This document shows, piece after piece, positions 17,717 to 26,674 of a DNA stretch of 60,024 bases. Numbering within the stretch: position 1 is the first letter of the stretch; each line of letters opens with the position of its first letter. Under the pieces are notes generated by a model. That model saw only the letters and a list, made by a program, of their open reading frames with translations. It was not told the origin of the DNA and searched no databases. Location: contig JAIXYM010000155.1 of NCBI GenBank assembly GCA_027490255.1, positions 1-60,024 of the forward strand, written 5' to 3'. The position numbers and the translations under genes were made by a program. This DNA comes from Oxalobacteraceae bacterium. GTDB lineage: Bacteria > Pseudomonadota > Gammaproteobacteria > Burkholderiales > Burkholderiaceae_D.

Positions 17717-18769
17717 TCATTCTGATGCTTGGAAATGGGAAAATTGGACTGCAGTGCCACGGACGATGTCTGTGGTCACGCAGCTACCCACGACTTGATC
17801 CTGATGTTTTGGTGAAATGCCGAAACCAGGCCGGATACTTCGTATCGCGTCCTGCGTAATCAGCTCACCTTGCTTCAGGTCTTTGACGAAGTAAAGCGAG
17901 CGACGAAACTGAACGTTACCTGCTTCACTCGATTTTTTTTGGTAGTTAATGCTGCCTAGCGCCTGCCATGCAGTAAGCGCGTCACGACAGAGCCGCGACA
18001 GTTCTGGTGGTTCCAGTGAAAAAGAATCGTCCGGTCCGCCACCCTTGCGATCTAAAGTGACATGTTTTTCAATGATGGACGCACCCAATGCGACGCTTGC
18101 AATAGCGGTACTGTTGTCAAGTGTGTGGTCGGATAGACCAGTCACCACACCGAATCTCTCGGACATATCCGGCAGTGTTCTGAGATGGTAGTCAGATGCA
18201 GGAGCCGGGTAGCCGCTGACACAATGCAAAATAGCGAGTTGTTCACAGCCACCCTCACGCGCCGAGGCAATCGCCTCGCCAATCTCTTCGGCACTGGCCA
18301 TCCCAGTTGAAATGATGAGAGGTTTTCCAGTGCTCGCCGCATACCGGATCAAAGGTAAATCGACTGCCTCGAACGATGCAATTTTATAGGCAGGGGCGTT
18401 AAGGTCTTCCAACAAATCAACAGCGGCATGATCAAATGGTGAGCTGAAAATAGTGAGAGACAGCCGACGGGCCTCTTCAAAAAGAAGCTTGTTCCATTCA
18501 AGCGGCATTGCCGCCTCTCGGTAAAGGTCAAACAGCGTCCTGCCTTTCCAAATGCCATCATCAATTAGAAATTCCGGGCTATTACAATCAATCGTAAGCG
18601 AGTCAGCAGTAAAAGTTTGTATTTTCGCAGCCTGTGCGCCGGAGCCCTTAATCGCAGCCAGAATATCTCTGGCACGATCGAGACTACCATTGTGATTTGC
18701 CGAGACTTCAGCAATGATAAATGGCGGGTAATCCCTGCCAATTGGCACGCCATCAATGGTCATGTGCAT
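17717..18769 (-). CDS. pseI: Pseudaminic acid synthase (PseI/NeuB family)
   Basis: The enzyme condenses phosphoenolpyruvate with a 2,4-diacetamido-2,4,6-trideoxy-hexose to form pseudaminic acid. NeuB-type TIM-barrel motifs are clear: FIIAEVSANHNGSLDRA, KIQTFTADS, SSPFDHAAVDLLE, KIASFE, LSDHTLDN and GGPDDSFSLEP, the last being typical of PseI rather than sialic acid NeuB. The C-terminal SAF (antifreeze-like) domain contains RRSLYFVKDLKQGE. An in-frame start exists 48 bases upstream, but GGAG lies six bases before the codon at 18769, giving 350 residues. It overlaps the WbqC-like gene and is the last gene of the operon. Confidence 0.92.
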   Translation of the reverse strand: MHMTIDGVPIGRDYPPFIIAEVSANHNGSLDRARDILAAIKGSGAQAAKIQTFTADSLTIDCNSPEFLIDDGIWKGRTLFDLYREAAMPLEWNKLLFEEARRLSLTIFSSPFDHAAVDLLEDLNAPAYKIASFEAVDLPLIRYAASTGKPLIISTGMASAEEIGEAIASAREGGCEQLAILHCVSGYPAPASDYHLRTLPDMSERFGVVTGLSDHTLDNSTAIASVALGASIIEKHVTLDRKGGGPDDSFSLEPPELSRLCRDALTAWQALGSINYQKKSSEAGNVQFRRSLYFVKDLKQGELITQDAIRSIRPGFGISPKHQDQVVGSCVTTDIVRGTAVQFSHFQASE

Positions 18770-19469
18770 GTGATGCTCCGTTTCGTAAATAATGCCTGGC
18801 AAACTCCAAGCCAGCATTACCTATGACATCAATAATCGAAAGATGTGAAATAAATGTAGCAGCGTGCCGTTGTTGATAGGGCATTGGTGTGAATGAATGG
18901 AATCTCAGTGGAATGTTTGCCAAAGATTCAAAGCCATCCTCTTGCAAATAATCTCGAGATCCTTCGGGGGAAAGATAGACGTCCGCATTCACCGACTTAC
19001 ACAATTGTGCAAGATGCTCGCTTCGCTTGCCACCGCAGGCAAGCGACGAGGCGCGTATCGTTTTACAATTAATTTCCAATAATCGAAACAATTCTGTAAT
19101 TAACGCGATTGTAAAGTCAGCTAGCTTGTCAGTTTTTTCAGAAGCAAGCTGGTCAAGGAATAATGACATTTCAGAGGCCGAATCAAATAGCGAGGGGTAA
19201 GCTGAACGAATAGCTTGGAGGTGTCGGATCTGCCACTTCTCATCTCTTGAGACTTCAATATTTTCCAGAGTCGCGGTCTGGGAAGCTTTTTTCACTGGAA
19301 TCGTCAGTAGTCGCGCATCCCCATTTTGTAGAATTCGATTCCTGTTTTGCCACGAGCGACGTTCAAACTGAACATCGTCAAGAAAAATGAATACATCAGA
19401 CTTGCTTGCAAGAGCGAAGTAGCCGGCCCAAGGCAAATAGGTGGGCTGCATGATGGCGCATGTTGTCAT
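18753..19469 (-). CDS. WbqC-like family protein
   Basis: This 238-residue protein begins with the family signature IMQPTYLPWAGYFALASKSD, then FIFLDDVQFERRSWQNRNRI and TIPVKK. WbqC-like proteins occur in O-antigen and nonulosonate clusters. Their biochemical role is not firmly established; some are proposed to act in amino-sugar N-acylation. It overlaps the FAD oxidoreductase by four bases and pseI by 17, so it is surely co-transcribed. Because no PseH acetyltransferase is present, this protein is one candidate for a missing acyl transfer step, which is speculation. Confidence 0.85.
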   Translation of the reverse strand: MTTCAIMQPTYLPWAGYFALASKSDVFIFLDDVQFERRSWQNRNRILQNGDARLLTIPVKKASQTATLENIEVSRDEKWQIRHLQAIRSAYPSLFDSASEMSLFLDQLASEKTDKLADFTIALITELFRLLEINCKTIRASSLACGGKRSEHLAQLCKSVNADVYLSPEGSRDYLQEDGFESLANIPLRFHSFTPMPYQQRHAATFISHLSIIDVIGNAGLEFARHYLRNGASHAHDH

Positions 19470-20683
19470 CTAATGGCCTCACTGATTTTGCAATTAATTG
19501 ACTGCACTTTTTCTTCGCGCCCATACTGCGTCCATGCACCCGGGATAATCCCAAGTGAGGGAAAATCTTGCGATACTGATTCTATAGAATGCAGCTCTTC
19601 TGAGGAAAAATTTACATGACGACGCTGATGTTCGATGCCAAAAATAGTATACCTTGATGGGAGTGGCAGCTGATCAAAAACTGACTTCACATCCATTAGT
19701 GTTTTTTCATCGCTATCGCCTGCAAAGGCCTCTACTGAGAAGCACGAACGACCCTCCAGTTCGTAAACATAGACTCTTGTAACCGAGATATCCACATCAA
19801 AAATCTGCCAGTAATAAGGAACGACAGGCAGCGACGTGCTGAATTCGCCGACGATCAACTTCATCGGAATAGATGGAGTGGTCAGCTTCACATTGAAAAT
19901 ACGGCTTAGTAAAGGTATTGGGTTTGCTGTCCAAACTACCTTGTCAAACTTCAGTCTCTCTCCTCGAGAGGTGAGAGAAACGACGTCCTCGCTACGCTGC
20001 AACTTTACGGGTGTATCGGTGTTTACACTAACACCTATGTTGATCAGCGTCTCCTTAAGATTGGCGAAAAATTTATTAAATCCTTTATTTGGCAGAAAGG
20101 CTGTCTCTATCGAACTTTCCGGAATTCGCAGCCTACGCGGTAGGGCGAGTAGCTCATCGGCTAAGGGGTCTTTGTTCTTCTTTTCATCAAGACATGGATC
20201 TTCTGCAAAGTAAACACGTGAAAGCTGCATGGGTACAAGGCAGCGGTAATCAAGCTGGTTTAAGCTTCCGAAGCGCGATGCCCAGCGGATTAGATCTGCT
20301 GAACGCGAGCCGTAAGCAAGCAAGCGCTCCCATGCGGATTGGTTTACAACAGGATTATTTGAAAGTACTGCTTCACCATCTAATACAGGCTGTGCACAAT
20401 CGTCAACGAGGCGCGCGTGCTTATTACCCAATCGGGTGAGTGATCCATAATGATGGTCGAATTGAATCAAATGTTCTGAAAAACTGACATCCTCGAAATC
20501 ATATGCTTGGTTTCTCAAATACTGGCAAGCATTGAAAAAATTTTTTCCCTCAAAAACAACATCGCGTAATACGCCACCTAATTCACTTTCAACTTCGTAA
20601 AGACTTACTTGTGCGCCGAGTGTGTGCGCATGAAAGGCTGCCATGCAGCCCGTGTAACCGCCGCCTATTACAGCAACTTTCAC
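19466..20683 (-). CDS. FAD-dependent oxidoreductase of the protoporphyrinogen/amine oxidase type
   Basis: The 405-residue protein starts with MKVAVIGGGYTGCMAAFHAHT, a GxGxxG dinucleotide fold, and continues SLYEVESELGGVLRD, the usual second FAD contact. VVWTANPIPLLSR resembles the middle of the NAD(P)-binding-8/amine oxidase superfamily (also UDP-galactopyranose-mutase-like and desaturase-like proteins). It overlaps both neighbours by four bases. Redox modification of the nonulosonate or of a linked sugar is inferred from context. The substrate cannot be read from sequence. Confidence 0.75.
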   Translation of the reverse strand: MKVAVIGGGYTGCMAAFHAHTLGAQVSLYEVESELGGVLRDVVFEGKNFFNACQYLRNQAYDFEDVSFSEHLIQFDHHYGSLTRLGNKHARLVDDCAQPVLDGEAVLSNNPVVNQSAWERLLAYGSRSADLIRWASRFGSLNQLDYRCLVPMQLSRVYFAEDPCLDEKKNKDPLADELLALPRRLRIPESSIETAFLPNKGFNKFFANLKETLINIGVSVNTDTPVKLQRSEDVVSLTSRGERLKFDKVVWTANPIPLLSRIFNVKLTTPSIPMKLIVGEFSTSLPVVPYYWQIFDVDISVTRVYVYELEGRSCFSVEAFAGDSDEKTLMDVKSVFDQLPLPSRYTIFGIEHQRRHVNFSSEELHSIESVSQDFPSLGIIPGAWTQYGREEKVQSINCKISEAIR

Positions 20684-21288
20684 TTTCCGCCCCGGTAGGC
20701 ATAAACGGTAAAATCGAAAGGAATGACGCCAGTTTTTACCTCGTAGTCATTACGAAGGGAAACATAAGGTGTAATTTCTTTCTTAAGAAAACTAAAAACA
20801 TTCTCAGGGTATTCGTAGAAAAGACCGGGATCCTGATAGTCAACGTAGGCACTCATCATATTGAATGACAGACCTATACGGGTCATTTCAAAGAGTTTTT
20901 TTAATGTTGACTGATAAAATTCTCGATTATTTATTATAAGATTATTAAAAACTCCGGAAACAAAAACGTAGTCAAAATTCTTGCCTTCAAAATCATCAAT
21001 TTTCCCAAAACTTTGAGCAGGATACTTGCCTTGACAAAGCTCAATGAACTCGTCAACAATTTCGACGCCATGATAGCTCACTGTAATTCCTTGGGTCTGA
21101 AGATAAGCATATAGTTGTCCAGTGCCACACCCAAAATCAAGTATAGACTTACCGTTCAGATCGCCGACTTCCACCAAGAATTTGAAGCGTCTTTCTTGTG
21201 ACTCTCGCGAGGCATATTGAACGGCTTCAGCACTGTCGCCATGCTGGATGAAAAGATTTTTATAATGCGATTGAAGATCTTCAATCAT
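20680..21288 (-). CDS. Class I SAM-dependent methyltransferase
   Basis: In this 202-residue protein, KSILDFGCGTGQLYAYL (about residues 47-63) is motif I and YHGVEIVDEF motif II, followed by FDYVFVSGVFNN. It starts within the end of pseG (8-base overlap). Its small size and placement suggest methylation of the nonulosonate or its precursor. It lacks GNAT features, so it is not a pseH. Coding A+T is higher than in pseC or pseB, which may reflect transfer of part of the cluster. Confidence 0.8.
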   Translation of the reverse strand: MIEDLQSHYKNLFIQHGDSAEAVQYASRESQERRFKFLVEVGDLNGKSILDFGCGTGQLYAYLQTQGITVSYHGVEIVDEFIELCQGKYPAQSFGKIDDFEGKNFDYVFVSGVFNNLIINNREFYQSTLKKLFEMTRIGLSFNMMSAYVDYQDPGLFYEYPENVFSFLKKEITPYVSLRNDYEVKTGVIPFDFTVYAYRGGK

Positions 21289-22276
21289 ACAGAGCCTCTA
21301 AATATTCAATCACCCGTGCTGTGCCATTTCGTAGGCTGACATTCAAAGGTGTGGGTTTCAGTTTTTTCAATCGATCTATTGAAGTCTTCAACTGCTCTGG
21401 CTTATCAAGATCAATCTCATTGAATGAGACTGCATTGCCCTTGTTCTCAAGTGCAAGGGCAACTTCCCGCTGAATTGGCGTGTTATAAATGATCAGCGTG
21501 GGTGTGCCTACCAGTGCGAGTTCGTAGGCAATGAACCCACATTGGACAACAGCGTATTCGACGCTGCGACACAGTGGCGCTGTGTCAGGTAAATCAGTAT
21601 GTAATATGCAGTCATTCTGACTGGAGAGCCTAGCAATCTCATTAGCTGCTATCCGGTAAGCGGATGTCGTTAACAAATGTAATGGCCGGGCTATGCTGGT
21701 TGTGTCGAGCCGATCCTTCAAGTTTATTAATACGGCACTACGATCGCCGCCACCGAGAAAAACCATGGTTCCTGAGCGGATTTCAGGGTGGTGGTGATAA
21801 AAACTTTCACGGGCAAGCAGATAGTCCAGTCCCAGCAAAATTTTACAGTGCGATGGCACAAGATCTGTATAGTTATTTTGTATAGCGTTCGATATGTTCT
21901 GATCTAAAAGTAAGTCGCAATCATGTCGGCGATTGCCCAGATCATCAATCACCATTATGTGATTTACATACGATCTAGCTCGCTTCTCAAATTCAAAGTC
22001 AAGCGAATAGCTGTCAATAATGAGGCAGTCAATGGTCAATTTTTCCGCAATAACTTTTATCTCATGCAGGCCTTCGCTTTGGCTATCTGTAATCTCGTGA
22101 AAAACATGATCATCTAGTAAAGCAGCATGAGAAAAAGGTAATGGATGGCTTAAAATATGCGTTCTATGGCCGCGAAGACGCAACTGCCGTGCCAGCATCA
22201 ATGAGCGAACTAAGTGTCCGTTGCCTATACTTGCATTGGCATCGAATCTGAAAAGAAAGCTCATATTCTTTTGCAT
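21281..22276 (-). CDS. pseG: UDP-2,4-diacetamido-2,4,6-trideoxy-beta-L-altropyranose hydrolase
   Basis: PseG removes UDP from the activated sugar before condensation by PseI. The 331-residue protein shows the signature FRFDANASIGNGHLVRSLMLA, then DCLIIDSYSLD, MVIDDLGNR and LLLDQN, all conserved in PseG, plus a GT28-like C-terminal half with FIAYELALVGTPTLI. The ATG at 22276 is used here; a second ATG four codons on is equally close to the motif. It lies 6 bases after pseF. Confidence 0.92.
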   Translation of the reverse strand: MQKNMSFLFRFDANASIGNGHLVRSLMLARQLRLRGHRTHILSHPLPFSHAALLDDHVFHEITDSQSEGLHEIKVIAEKLTIDCLIIDSYSLDFEFEKRARSYVNHIMVIDDLGNRRHDCDLLLDQNISNAIQNNYTDLVPSHCKILLGLDYLLARESFYHHHPEIRSGTMVFLGGGDRSAVLINLKDRLDTTSIARPLHLLTTSAYRIAANEIARLSSQNDCILHTDLPDTAPLCRSVEYAVVQCGFIAYELALVGTPTLIIYNTPIQREVALALENKGNAVSFNEIDLDKPEQLKTSIDRLKKLKPTPLNVSLRNGTARVIEYLEALYD

Positions 22277-22282
22277 AACTGC

Positions 22283-22987
22283 TCAGGAATCAGTCTCAGA
22301 TTGGAAGCGTAGGGAATGTTTCATTTCGGCTATTTCCCAATCACTGAAGTTATCAATGTCGTGACACTGGCTTTCAGCGAGTTCAATACTGCCTGTGCGA
22401 CCGCCAATAATTGAACCTGTCTTCAAGAGAATCGTGCTACGAACGATGTAAAACTGGCCGGCATCGTGATAAGCAACAGGCAGATCCTGAGATCTGCTTT
22501 GCGTATGTTCTGGCCAGATGAATGTCGTTTCCCCCTCGGTCGATCTTTGCAGAGAGCGCCAGATTGGATATGCAAAACGCACTACTGGAAAAACTGTATC
22601 AAAATTCTCATTCTTCAGTTTTTCAAACGCCGTCCAAAGCATTGCTGAATCGATGAAGGCAGCGCTCCCATAGATGCAGCATAGATAATCCGGGAGGCGA
22701 TCTTCTTGTTGAAGTCTATGTGCGCATTCCAGTAGGGCTTCAGATGTCGTTGCCGTATCGGAGGCAGTCGTATCTTTGCGTAGTCCAGCATGTTCTGCAC
22801 CCAGTGAAGCTGCCAAAGCAGCGATATCTTCTGAGTCTGTGCTGATTAGCACTCGATCAAACTGACCCCAAGCTAAGGCCGCACGCGTAGGCCAGGCGAG
22901 CAAAGGTTTACCACGGAAGCTCCGGGTATTCTTGTGTGGTATTCGTTTGCTTCCGGCCCGAGCAAGAATGATTGCGGTGACACTCAT
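22283..22987 (-). CDS. pseF: Pseudaminic acid cytidylyltransferase
   Basis: PseF makes CMP-pseudaminic acid, the donor for flagellin glycosylation. The 234 residues begin with the CMP-NeuA-type nucleotide loop AIILARAGSKRIPHKN and have LISTDSEDIAALA, KDTTASDTATTSEAL and DLPVAYHDAGQFYIV, as in PseF. The usual length is 230-240. The start overlaps the upstream methyltransferase by four bases. Confidence 0.93.
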   Translation of the reverse strand: MSVTAIILARAGSKRIPHKNTRSFRGKPLLAWPTRAALAWGQFDRVLISTDSEDIAALAASLGAEHAGLRKDTTASDTATTSEALLECAHRLQQEDRLPDYLCCIYGSAAFIDSAMLWTAFEKLKNENFDTVFPVVRFAYPIWRSLQRSTEGETTFIWPEHTQSRSQDLPVAYHDAGQFYIVRSTILLKTGSIIGGRTGSIELAESQCHDIDNFSDWEIAEMKHSLRFQSETDS

Positions 22988-24033
22988 TTTTTCTTGAATA
23001 ACAAAAGCTCTGAGTGGAAGCCATCGACCGTTTCGAATCCAAATGGATGTACATTAGTCTCGACTAGTTCATAGCCATCCAGCATCGCAATATAGTCAGC
23101 GCTCTTGATGGGCGTCTTTACCCCAGTTGAAGTAGCGGTTAGTTTCTGTTTTCCCTCGCGCATATTTCTCAGGAGAACCCATTTTGTGTCGAGTCGCTTT
23201 ACATGCTGTAAATAATTTTTTACGACTTCAGGTTCCATTTCTTGGAACGAGATAAAGTTCACGAATAAGTCGACTTTGAGCTGTAAATTTTCAATCTGCC
23301 ACGAGCAGAGAACGGAAGTTTTCTTAAGCTGCCCAATTCCGATGTCTTCAAATTGCGCCGTATCATTGAAGCCAGATACATTTTCTGGACCCAGGGCAGC
23401 TGCTAGATAGCGTTCTGCGACAAACTGAGTAGGCGGGATGTCAATATCAATATATCTGAGATGTGTAATTCCGGACTGGGCTAGGATCTCGCCGAGTGTG
23501 CCGAATCCACCGCCGACCTCCAGAACTGTTTTGATTTCATCGTTGCCTAAGTACTTTTTCAGCAGGGTCAAACCGAGCAGGTAATTCAGCGATGAACGAC
23601 TGTAGCGCTTTCCATCGAATTCAAATTGCTCGACAGGATGGCCGAATTGACTTTCTGAAAACTGATGAATGTAAGGTATCTGTCTAGGATTGTCTGCGGC
23701 CAGCATGACCCGATAATCAGCCAACGCTGATTGGTAACCGTCAAGATACTGATTCAAAGCAAGCTGGGATTTCTTTTGTTCTGGAAATTCATTTGCGACC
23801 ACTTCCTTGAGGCGATTGACCTGCGCGGGTGTGAAGCCACTGGTGGGTGAGCCATAGTTAGGTACAAAATAACCCATAGGTGTGGGTAGTCGCCTGAAAT
23901 TCTCAACACCCCCCGATTCTATTTCCTCCGAAATTTGTTCCGAGGCGTGCGCCCAGAATGAGGTCGGCCTGTAGAGGTGTGACTTCATTTGCATATTGGC
24001 GTGAGCAGTACGCAGGTCAGGATAGATAGGCAT
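22984..24033 (-). CDS. Putative sugar O-methyltransferase
   Basis: The protein has 349 residues from the ATG at 24033, chosen because AAGGA lies eight bases before it; the frame is open 57 bases further. Motif I is TVLEVGGGFGTLGEILAQ and motif II LRYIDIDIPPTQFVAERYL. The overall layout, with SFWAHASEQISEE near the N-terminus, fits the putative sugar O-methyltransferase family seen in surface-glycan clusters. It is embedded between pseC and pseF with overlaps on both sides, which suggests an O-methylated pseudaminic acid derivative, an inference. Confidence 0.8.
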   Translation of the reverse strand: MPIYPDLRTAHANMQMKSHLYRPTSFWAHASEQISEEIESGGVENFRRLPTPMGYFVPNYGSPTSGFTPAQVNRLKEVVANEFPEQKKSQLALNQYLDGYQSALADYRVMLAADNPRQIPYIHQFSESQFGHPVEQFEFDGKRYSRSSLNYLLGLTLLKKYLGNDEIKTVLEVGGGFGTLGEILAQSGITHLRYIDIDIPPTQFVAERYLAAALGPENVSGFNDTAQFEDIGIGQLKKTSVLCSWQIENLQLKVDLFVNFISFQEMEPEVVKNYLQHVKRLDTKWVLLRNMREGKQKLTATSTGVKTPIKSADYIAMLDGYELVETNVHPFGFETVDGFHSELLLFKKK

Positions 24034-25234
24034 CGTGATAATCCTTGGAAACAGAGGGCTCGCAGAGTATGCTGCGCAAACACGTGGCAACGCTCACTAA
24101 ATCAGCATCATTCATTGAGGGAAAAAGAGGAAGACTTAAATTTTTGTTTGCGTAAGATTCAGCCATGGGAAAGTCACCTGACTTGAATCCGAGCTCACGA
24201 TAATAAGGCTGCAAATGTACGGGCGTGTAGTGTACGTTTACACCAATGTCTTGTTCGCGTAGATTTTCAAAAAGCTCGCGCCGGCTAAATTTTGTACGAT
24301 CTTCGTCTATCAAGATTACATATAAATGAAAGCTTGATAGTGAATCAGGGCTGCTTTTAGCAGGTAGTATTAGAGGTAGGTCACATAGTAGATCTGAGTA
24401 CATCTGTGCAAGCTGATTTCGTCTTGCGACAAATGTGTCCAGACGCTGTATTTGCGATAACCCCAAGGCTGCCTGCAAATCTGTCATTCGATAATTGAAT
24501 CCGAGAAGGTGTTGCTCGTAGTGCCAGGCGCCTTGATCGGAATGGATAAATTCTGTTTTTTCGCGAGTGATGCCGTGGCTACGTAGTAGTTTCATACGAT
24601 TGGCCAGCTCTGTACTATTGGTCGTCGCCATCCCACCTTCAGCCGTCGTGATGATTTTCACCGGATGAAAACTGAATATGCTGATGTCACTGTACTGGCA
24701 ATGACCTATTGGCTGATGCTGATAGTGCCCGCCTATAGCGTGTGATGCATCTTCGATAATCTTGAATCCATATTTCAAGCTGAGCTTATGAATTTCTTCC
24801 ATATCGCAGGACCTACCTGCGAAATGTACGGCGATCAGTAGTTTCGGCAAGCGCCCCTTGGCTTTTGCATTCGTTAGTTTCTCCGCAAGAGCGTCGATGC
24901 TAAGGTTATAAGTTGCCGGATCAATATCGACAAAATCTACGTCCGCGCCACAGTATCTTGCGCAGTTTGCACTAGCGACAAAGGTGTTTGGAGTTGTCCA
25001 GACGAGATCGCCTTTGCCTATGCCTAGCGCGAGACAGGCAATATGCAAAGCCGAGGTGGCACTATTTACGGCAACTGCATGCTTGGCATCGCAATATTCA
25101 GCGACTGCGCGCTCAAAAGCAGGAACGGCTGGGCCTTGGGTCAGCCAGTCACTACGCAATACTTCTACGACTGCAGCGATATCTTCTTCGCTGACATCTT
25201 GACGGCCGTAGGGTATGTGATGTCGTCTGCTCAT
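24017..25234 (-). CDS. pseC: UDP-4-amino-4,6-dideoxy-N-acetyl-beta-L-altrosamine transaminase
   Basis: This PLP-dependent aminotransferase performs the second pseudaminic acid step. Conserved DegT/DnrJ/EryC1 elements are HAVAVNSATSALHIA, TTPNTFVASANCARY, DFVDIDPATYN, IEDASHAIGG and the PLP lysine in SFHPVKIITTAEGG. IPYGRQDVSEEDI at the N-terminus is typical of PseC. The length of 405 residues is slightly long for the family. It overlaps pseB by four bases. Confidence 0.94.
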   Translation of the reverse strand: MSRRHHIPYGRQDVSEEDIAAVVEVLRSDWLTQGPAVPAFERAVAEYCDAKHAVAVNSATSALHIACLALGIGKGDLVWTTPNTFVASANCARYCGADVDFVDIDPATYNLSIDALAEKLTNAKAKGRLPKLLIAVHFAGRSCDMEEIHKLSLKYGFKIIEDASHAIGGHYQHQPIGHCQYSDISIFSFHPVKIITTAEGGMATTNSTELANRMKLLRSHGITREKTEFIHSDQGAWHYEQHLLGFNYRMTDLQAALGLSQIQRLDTFVARRNQLAQMYSDLLCDLPLILPAKSSPDSLSSFHLYVILIDEDRTKFSRRELFENLREQDIGVNVHYTPVHLQPYYRELGFKSGDFPMAESYANKNLSLPLFPSMNDADLVSVATCLRSILCEPSVSKDYHDAYLS

Positions 25235-26274
25235 GCTGGCGAAAATGCCGGATCTATATGGTCGCGTATTAGGTTGCGAATCTGCTCAACGTTCAAAAAA
25301 TCGGGATTACTTCCTGAGTTATAAGAAAATTTTGGATCAACAACTGCTGCGGACTGTTTTTCTAAATATCGATCGATACTCATTGAAGCGTTTGCTGGAA
25401 GGATTGCAAAGTACTGACCCAAATCGACTGTGTTTGGGCTATCACTTGTAGTGATCATTTCTTCATGCAATTTTTCGCCAGGTCTTGCACCGATTATTTT
25501 GTGCGTGCAATTCGGCCCCACTGCTTCGGCGACATCCGATATGCGATATGAAGGAATTTTTGGTACAAAAATTTCACCACCCAACGCATGCTCGAGGGCC
25601 CAAAGAACCATCTCCACACCATCTTCGAGTGATATGTTGAACCGAGTCATGTTTGGATCTGTGATCGGTAGAAGACCGCTCTTTGCCTTTTGTAGAAAGA
25701 ATGGAATCACTGAACCGCGCGAGCCCATGACATTGCCGTATCTGACTACGGAGAAGCGTAGATCGCGCTCACCTCGGAAATTGTTTCCAGCGACGAAGAG
25801 CTTATCGCTGCACAACTTGGTGGCGCCATAAAGATTGATCGGAGCAGCCGCTTTGTCTGTCGACAGCGCCACCACACGTTTGATGCCCATGTCCATGCAG
25901 GCTTCAATCAGATTCTGGGCACCCATGATGTTGGTCTTGATGAATTCGAAGGGGTTGTACTCGGCAGCCGGGACTTGCTTCAGTGCGGCAGCGTGAACCA
26001 CGGTGTCGATACCTTCGAGAGCGCGGCGAAGTCTGCGCTCATCGCGCACATCGCCAATAAAAAATCGCAACGCTGGGTATTGGTCTACAGGGAATTCCTG
26101 CTGCATCTCGAACTGTTTAAGTTCGTCACGGCTGAATACAACTAGTCGCTTGACCTTCGGGCAATGATCAAGAACGGCACGGACAAAAGCCTTGCCAAAT
26201 GATCCGGTGCCGCCCGTGATCAATATCGATCGGTCGCAGATATCCCGGTTTTGATGTTTTGTTCGCATGTCCAT
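25231..26274 (-). CDS. pseB: UDP-N-acetylglucosamine 4,6-dehydratase (inverting)
   Basis: First enzyme of the pathway: it dehydrates and C5-epimerises UDP-GlcNAc. The SDR Rossmann motif is ILITGGTGSFGKAF. The catalytic region has HAAALKQVPAAEYNPFE and STDKAAAPINLYGATK, with the modified active-site triad of PseB/FlaA1. Possible starts are the TTG at 26289 and ATGs at 26274 and 26268. None has a strong ribosome binding site, so 26274 is a tentative choice. It opens the nine-gene operon. Confidence 0.94.
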   Translation of the reverse strand: MDMRTKHQNRDICDRSILITGGTGSFGKAFVRAVLDHCPKVKRLVVFSRDELKQFEMQQEFPVDQYPALRFFIGDVRDERRLRRALEGIDTVVHAAALKQVPAAEYNPFEFIKTNIMGAQNLIEACMDMGIKRVVALSTDKAAAPINLYGATKLCSDKLFVAGNNFRGERDLRFSVVRYGNVMGSRGSVIPFFLQKAKSGLLPITDPNMTRFNISLEDGVEMVLWALEHALGGEIFVPKIPSYRISDVAEAVGPNCTHKIIGARPGEKLHEEMITTSDSPNTVDLGQYFAILPANASMSIDRYLEKQSAAVVDPKFSYNSGSNPDFLNVEQIRNLIRDHIDPAFSPA

Positions 26275-26434
26275 TTTTCGACAACCCAAGTTGGTTTGCG
26301 AACATGCTTAGCAGAAAGTGTGCCTGATATGGTTTTTCTCTCAAGGTGCTGTTTTTTCTTGAATTTCATGTGGCGGTTAATTCTTTTTTTGTCCAGGTCC
26401 TGCGTGGCATAGAGAGGGAAAATATTGGCCGCCA

Positions 26435-26450
26435 TGGCAAAGTCTTGCCA
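26435..26450. promoter_or_regulatory. 16-base palindrome, possible operator
   Basis: TGGCAA (26435-26440) and TTGCCA (26445-26450) are perfect inverted halves around AGTC. Each strand also looks like a sigma-54 site with one spacer base missing (GG-N9-GC). Confidence 0.35.
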
Positions 26451-26576
26451 CTTTCTTGCCGCTACCCACTCTAACTTTTCGCGTTTGCGCTTTATCTACA
26501 TAAATTGAGCGTTGTGTGGATACCCCTCGACTCGGCAAATTGAGCAGTATTGAAAGGGATGGGGTGTCGCGATCAT

Positions 26577-26592
26577 TGGCATTCATTTTGCT
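26577..26592 (+). promoter_or_regulatory. Sigma-54 promoter
   Basis: TGGCATT, four bases, TTGCT: GG at 26578-26579 and GC at 26590-26591 are ten bases apart. The implied start near 26603 leaves a 70-base leader to the ATG at 26675. Confidence 0.78.
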
Positions 26593-26674
26593 TAATGGTG
26601 CTTCGCAAGTCATCTTGTAAGTCAACATCGACACGTTATGTTGCCCCAATTCGTTGCTTAAGGAGTCTTTTTTC

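Larger units (their letters stand above)
26275..26674. other. Divergent regulatory region between pse operon and sigma-54 gene
   Basis: These 400 bases hold no gene. On the plus strand there is a sigma-54 promoter at 26577-26592. A 16-base inverted repeat, TGGCAA-AGTC-TTGCCA, lies at 26435-26450. Several T runs (26340-26395) precede pseB on its own strand as A runs. I found no convincing sigma-70 site for the pse operon. Confidence 0.6.

Noticed and set aside
20680..21288. Possible PseH in the pse operon
   Set aside because: The protein has a SAM-binding DFGCGTG motif, not a GNAT acetyl-CoA fold.
26435..26452. Sigma-54 promoter for the pse operon
   Set aside because: The GG and GC pairs are nine bases apart, not ten.
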